Positions 57,890 to 64,000 of a stretch of 64,000 nucleotides of DNA are shown here, one piece after another. The notes beneath the pieces are model-generated. The model had not been told where the DNA came from, searched no databases, and was given only the letters and a program-made list of their open reading frames with translations. Made by a program: the position numbers and the translations under genes. This DNA comes from Linnemannia elongata. Its lineage: Eukaryota; Mortierellomycota; Mortierellomycetes; Mortierellales; Mortierellaceae. The DNA lies in contig JAXBDG010000001.1 in assembly GCA_036320915.1 (NCBI GenBank), positions 558,001-622,000 on the forward strand, given 5' to 3'. Every line of letters starts with the position of its first letter. Within the stretch, counting starts at the first letter, position 1.

Positions 57890-60800
57890 TTATTCTTTTG
57901 CTTGCTTGGCTAATGATCCAGTCAGTCTGGAGGCACGGAACAAGGATAGCTTCTTAGGTGGCACGTTCCTATCATCGACAACCTCAGGCTTTACCTCGTC
58001 TTCCTCCTCTTCCTCCTCTTCTTCCTCGTCCTCGTCGTCTTGATCTTCATCATACTCTCCAATAACCTCAGCCTCAGGAATAATCATACCCGGAGGGATA
58101 ACCACCTGCTTCTCCCACATCTCCTCAATGTCGTCTCGTGTAAATGCACCATACTGAGCAATCATTGCCTGTCTGCGCTCCTGATACTCACTCACAACCT
58201 ACTAGTCAATTGACCAACGGAAATGGTAAATTAAAGTGTCAGCAAAAGGGTCATTTACAGTTGGCGACTTCTATACCGTTATCATATGCCCTGATAACAA
58301 CATAAACATGCAAATCATACCTGACGCATGAGCATATCTTCTTCCAGCTCCTCTTCGTCTACGGGTTCGATCGTATCACGCTCGACAACCGCGCCTTTCA
58401 GGAGAGCAGTGTCCTTGAGCTTGGAGCCCTCTACAGCAGGGATCGTGCGCACAACTGGCTCAGCCTTGGCTTTTGTGCTCTTTGCCGATGCTTTGACAAC
58501 TACTGGAGGCTCCCTCTCAACAACCACGCCGCTCGAGGCGGATCGCGACACCACTGCAGAAGCTGTTGCCATTGGCCGACTGACCGCCTCTTCTTCCTTC
58601 AGATGCTCGTCCGACAGAAGAACGCTGTTTCCTGGAACTGCTGCCTCTGGCTCCATGCTGGATCTCTGCTGTTGCTGGCGAAACAAAGACGTCTTGCGGC
58701 GTCCACCTGATGCTGGCTCGACAGCAGCACTTGAGGCGACTGGCTTTGTGAACGTGTTCTCAATCACATCCTTGATAGCGGTAATAGGCACTGGTGCTGG
58801 GGTAGGAGGCACAACGTCCTTCGTGACTGAAGGCACATTCCTTTCAACCACCTCGAACACCCCTGGGGCTGACTTGAAACTGGGAGCAGAGACATTGCGC
58901 TCCACGACATGGTCCGAAATACCTCCAACTGCAGGTTTGTCCGGCGCCGGAGCACGCTCCTGAACCGTTCCCACTGCTACTCCTCCTCCAGCCGCTGCTG
59001 CTGCGCGGCTTTGGGCAAACTTGGACATTTTTTTTGGTGCCGGTGCAGGGACTGGCTCTGGCTCGATCTCCATCTCCACGACAGCGGGTGTTTCCGTCTG
59101 TGCTCTTGACTGCTTGAACAATGAAACCTTTTTGGGCGCAGGTTTCAATGCTGATTTGAGTGTGGTTGCCTCAGGTTCCATTGCTGGGGTCTCGAAGATG
59201 GGTGCCTTGCCAAGTCCTGAAGATCCTCCCGCCGCTGCTGTCATGTTGGCGAAGGTCGACTCCAGGTTCGCCATGTTAACAATTTGGTCCGATCCTGCTG
59301 CCCGGGCCGACTGTTGCTTGGCTCTCATCTGGTTGTACAAGTCTGCAGGCGATTTGGCTTTGGGCTTGGCTGCTGCTGCTATTGTTGTAGCCGTAGCCGG
59401 GGCCATGGGAGTAGGGTGCGATCCTGGAGGTGCGGTGGTTGCTGAGCGAACCTGACTGGGAGCAGACATGGCGTCGAACTTCTTGGTCTTGGACATTTGT
59501 TCCGCGAAATGCACGCCCTTCTTCTTCTTCTGTGTAGCAGCCCCTCCACTTGATCCTTGCACCTGCGCGATCTCCTCTTCTTCCTCATCCTGTTCATTTC
59601 CGGAGTGCTCCCATACTTCCTCCTCATACTCCTCATCCGAATCCAAAGCCTTAGGTCTAAATTCATCCTCACTCTCGCCATCATCATCTACCTCCTCATA
59701 CTCCTCCGACTCTGTTTCTTCGTCCGATGTGACATCCTCGCCAGCCTCACGACGACGCTCCCTTTCTTCATCCTCACGCTCTAGCTCTGCAATCCGATCC
59801 AAGATGGCTCTGTCTCTCGCTTGTTCCTCAGGTGTCTTTTGAGAACCGGGCAAAATCTGAGTATCCTCCATTTTGGCGTCCGTGACCTCCTCCTCCTCCT
59901 CCTCCTCCTCCTCCTCCTCCTCCTCCATGTTAACATCCGTGTCCTTCTTCTCTTCCTCCTTCTCGTCAACGTCCATATCTCCTTCACCAGCGTCGCGACG
60001 CCGTTCTTGTTCCTCTTGCTCGTCCTGAAGCTCCAGTTCTGCGATACGATCCAGCATAGCCTTGTCCCTTGCTTGTTCCTCGGCTGTCTTTTGAGAGCCG
60101 CGCTTGCCCTGAGCTTTCTTGGCCTTGGCAGCCTTCTCCTCCTCGTCGTCCGAAAAGTATGGCTCCGTGATCTCAACAATTGGTAGTCCTTCTTCATTGT
60201 ACTAGTTACAAACGCGAAAACAATAGAATCACACGTTAGCCGTTGCGTTATTCGAATGGTCACTAATGTATACGTAGCAGCGCCCATGGTGCAATTTAGC
60301 TCTTACCTCCTGTCCTCCAAGAAGTCCTGGAGCCATGCCACTCTTGTTACGGATCTCGTCCTCCTGAGCCTTTAGCTTTTCAATATTCTCCTGCACCACT
60401 GTTCAAAAGTAATGAAGAACGTGGGTACATGATTTAGCCTTTTTTTGCTTTTGTGGATTAAAACTTTCCCGATTTAAGTGAGAAAAACGTAGAAACTACA
60501 AGACTTACACTCCATGCGCCTATCAACAATTTCCGCTGCTTGGACAGCCGACCGGTCAACAAACCAGTTGTCGCCCAACATTACCAGAACCTCATTCGTA
60601 TGGATAATCTTTCCAGGCATGAATGCCAAATTACCGATGGGCACCTATCAGAAGTAGAAAAAAAAAAACATCATACACCTTGTTAGATCAAACTTTCAGT
60701 CCGTTACGATAGTTATAATTTGCCTTCGTAAAAATCACATTGTCTGCACGCACCATGACGGGGTGGGAGATCTCCTTGGGGAGGTCCAAGAGGGTGGTTT

Positions 60801-60942
60801 TGAGAGCCTGATAATCGGCCTCGTAGTTCTTCCACCTGGCGAGCTCCTCGTCCAGTCGTGTCAGTGCTGCTGAGAACTTTGAAAAGTAATTGGCGAGCTC
60901 TGCCGTTTCTGCTGCGCGATCGGGTTCCTGTGAGCGATCCAT
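57890..60942 (-). CDS. URI1: Unconventional prefoldin URI1/Bud27-like protein
   Basis: Five exons: 60694-60942, 60509-60644, 60307-60398, 58321-60201, 57890-58198. They give 888 aa (Bud27 is 796). Residues 1-150 form the prefoldin alpha-type coiled coil and hairpin: LDEELARWKNYEADYQALKTTLLDLPKEI, then AFMPGKIIHTNEVLVMLGDNWF and QAAEIVDRRMELVQENIEKLK. The LGDNWF hairpin is diagnostic for URI. The remainder is acidic and disordered, with a 15-Glu run. A roughly 40-residue block (SQKTxEEQARDxAxLDRIAELE) occurs twice in tandem. A short motif K-x-S-L/K-F-x-x-S/Q-R/Q recurs four times. URI/Bud27 chaperones assembly of RNA polymerases through Rpb5 and affects translation and TOR signalling. The exon 1 donor (GTTTGA) is weak but the joined frame is clear. 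The last exon follows an adjoining TAGTAG acceptor. Confidence 0.88.
59897..59927. repeat. Coding CTC/GAG trinucleotide run
   Basis: About ten CTC units on the plus strand encode a Glu run in URI1. It is likely length-variable. Confidence 0.7.
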
Positions 60943-61231
60943 TGTAAATTGTAGCGAAGGTGTTCGAGGGAATGAAGAGAAAGAGGAGAGGCGATTGGCT
61001 GCGTCGTGCCACCATGTCTACTTTTTTTTTTTTGTTGCTTTCAGATAACTGCAGAAGCAGTCACTCCATCTCCCCTTCAAAAATTCAAATGCATTTGTCC
61101 TTCGCAAAATGTGAAAATGATATGTGTATTTTTGATGCGTTGCTCGTCGTTATTGCCTTCGTACTCCATTGTACGACCGCCAGTCCTAACTAATGCCTTC
61201 AATTCAAGCTGCTATTGCAAATATATCTCTC

Positions 61232-63051
<1,820 letters not shown>

Positions 63052-64000
63052 CTATTTTGCTGGTGCAGACGAAGAGGCTGCTGCTGCTGCTGCTGCCTTG
63101 GTCTCCGTCAAGCTGGGACCCTGGGTGGCAGGTGTGAAAGTCGCAAACATGAGATACGATGTATGACCACGCTGCTCGGCTGGGAGACGGGTGACCACTA
63201 CATTCTTGGGCTCGATTTTCTCTCTTGGCTCAGCTTCAGCAGTAGAGGCTGTTGTCTCTGATCCAATGACGGGTGTTGAAACCGTTGTCGACACGCTATC
63301 CTCCATCTCAGATCCTGTGGTAGAGTTGGGTGTAGCTGCTGCAGATGACTGGTTGCTGTCATCAACTGAAAGTTCCACCTTGGCACTCTTGTTGATATGA
63401 CCACTGCTGCTGCTGCTCTCTCCCTCCTGAGCGTTGTTGTTATCGCCAGGAACCACGCGAGGGGTGGCACGCTTTCTCTTCTTCTCAATCGCCCGCTGCT
63501 TCTCCATTGCCTCATCAATGGTCCACATAGGGATCACACGGATTTCGTTGAAGCGGATCAAGCACTCGTACATCTGAATGTCGACAAATCCGTGCTCGTT
63601 CAATGCTGTTACAGTCCTAGAGATCTGCTCGATACAAGGACTGAAGGTGCAGATCTTGCCGACCTTGTTCTGCTTGAACGCCTTCTTTGCTGACGCCACC
63701 GCTTCCCAAGGTGCAGGCAAATCCAAAAAGACTATTTGCAAGAAAAGCCAACAAACTGCATTAGAAACGCTATCACTCCCAGAACCTTACTGTGGTGATT
63801 CTTGCTATCCGGTCCAATGGGTCAAATGACACTTACTGGCATCGACCTTGTCCTCCAGGTCAAATCCATCCTTGCAGACATCTCTGCAACGCAGGGTAAC
63901 CATATCCGACAATCCATGCTCCTCAAACTCCTTCTTGGCAGCATTGACACGCTCCTGATGGTACTCGAACGTGTACAAATGTCCATGAGGTGCCAACGTC
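63052..64000 (-). CDS. TRM61: tRNA (adenine-58-N1)-methyltransferase catalytic subunit Trm61, 3' part
   Basis: Exon 63837 to beyond 64000 is joined to the last exon 63052-63731 in phase 1. The gene runs off the window, so the N terminus and most of the SAM-binding loop are missing; the apparent start at 63996 is a TTG inside the frame. Visible parts: APHGHLYTFEYHQERVNAAKKEF (motif II region), the VDAIFLDLPAPWEAV block with the catalytic-region D-L-P-A-P, and FSPCIEQISRTVTALNEHGFVDIQMYECLIRFNEIR, all typical of Trm61/Gcd14. An inserted Ser/Thr-rich, low-complexity stretch (QEGESSSSSGH onward) splits the C-terminal region before RGHTSYLMFATF. Together with Trm6 the enzyme makes m1A58 in tRNA, required for stable initiator tRNA-Met. 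Confidence 0.92.

Overview
The window reads as nuclear DNA of a filamentous fungus. Genes are split by many short GT-AG introns (about 55-220 nt, donors mostly GTAAG/GTACG/GTATG). Neighbours are closely packed, often 100-500 bp apart, and fungal marker proteins are present: a CreA/Mig1-type zinc-finger protein, a Pmt1-type O-mannosyltransferase, a Def1-like protein, Tim21, and an AYR1-type reductase. An MCM8 gene (usually missing from Dikarya), Rheb, and a large ARM-NACHT-pentapeptide-WD40 protein point to an early-diverging lineage. Mucoromycota, most likely a Mortierella relative, is my best guess; this is inference from gene content, not a database result.

Layout. 1-419: 3' end of an NmrA-like gene. 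420-11,736: about 11 kb holding one recognisable gene, the CreA/Mig1-like regulator (minus), among low-complexity, homopolymer-rich, apparently non-coding DNA. 11,737-16,740: three tandem minus-strand paralogues of a secreted, acidic-tailed protein family that I do not recognise. 17,196-24,618: minus-strand AYR1-type dehydrogenase, MCM8 and RNase H2 catalytic subunit. 25,080-34,791: plus-strand unknown low-complexity protein, stomatin-like SPFH protein, twin-CX9C protein and secreted membrane-anchored kelch protein. 35,029-39,535: TIM21 (minus) and Rheb (plus), divergent. 40,485-45,597: the NLR-like STAND protein (plus), interrupted near its 3' end by two apparent single-base frameshifts. 45,885-47,195: secreted repeat protein with a proline/glycine/histidine repeat and an amphipathic helical region (minus). 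49,731-53,253: PMT1-type mannosyltransferase (plus). 53,478-64,000, all minus: DEF1-like, URI1/Bud27-like, DPM1 and the 3' part of TRM61.

How genes relate. DPM1 makes dolichyl-phosphate mannose, the donor used by PMT1; likely clients (kelch protein, secreted families) are also in the window. DEF1 and URI1 sit next to each other and both concern RNA polymerase II (turnover and assembly). MCM8 and RNASEH2A are 114 bp apart on one strand and both act in genome maintenance. The most unusual items are the NLR-like protein, the tandem acidic-tail secreted family and the large near-empty region around the CreA-like gene.

Exon boundaries were worked out by hand from splice signals, reading-frame phase and protein-family fit. 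Every multi-exon model given closes in frame. No tRNA, rRNA, CRISPR array, transposon or prophage was recognised.
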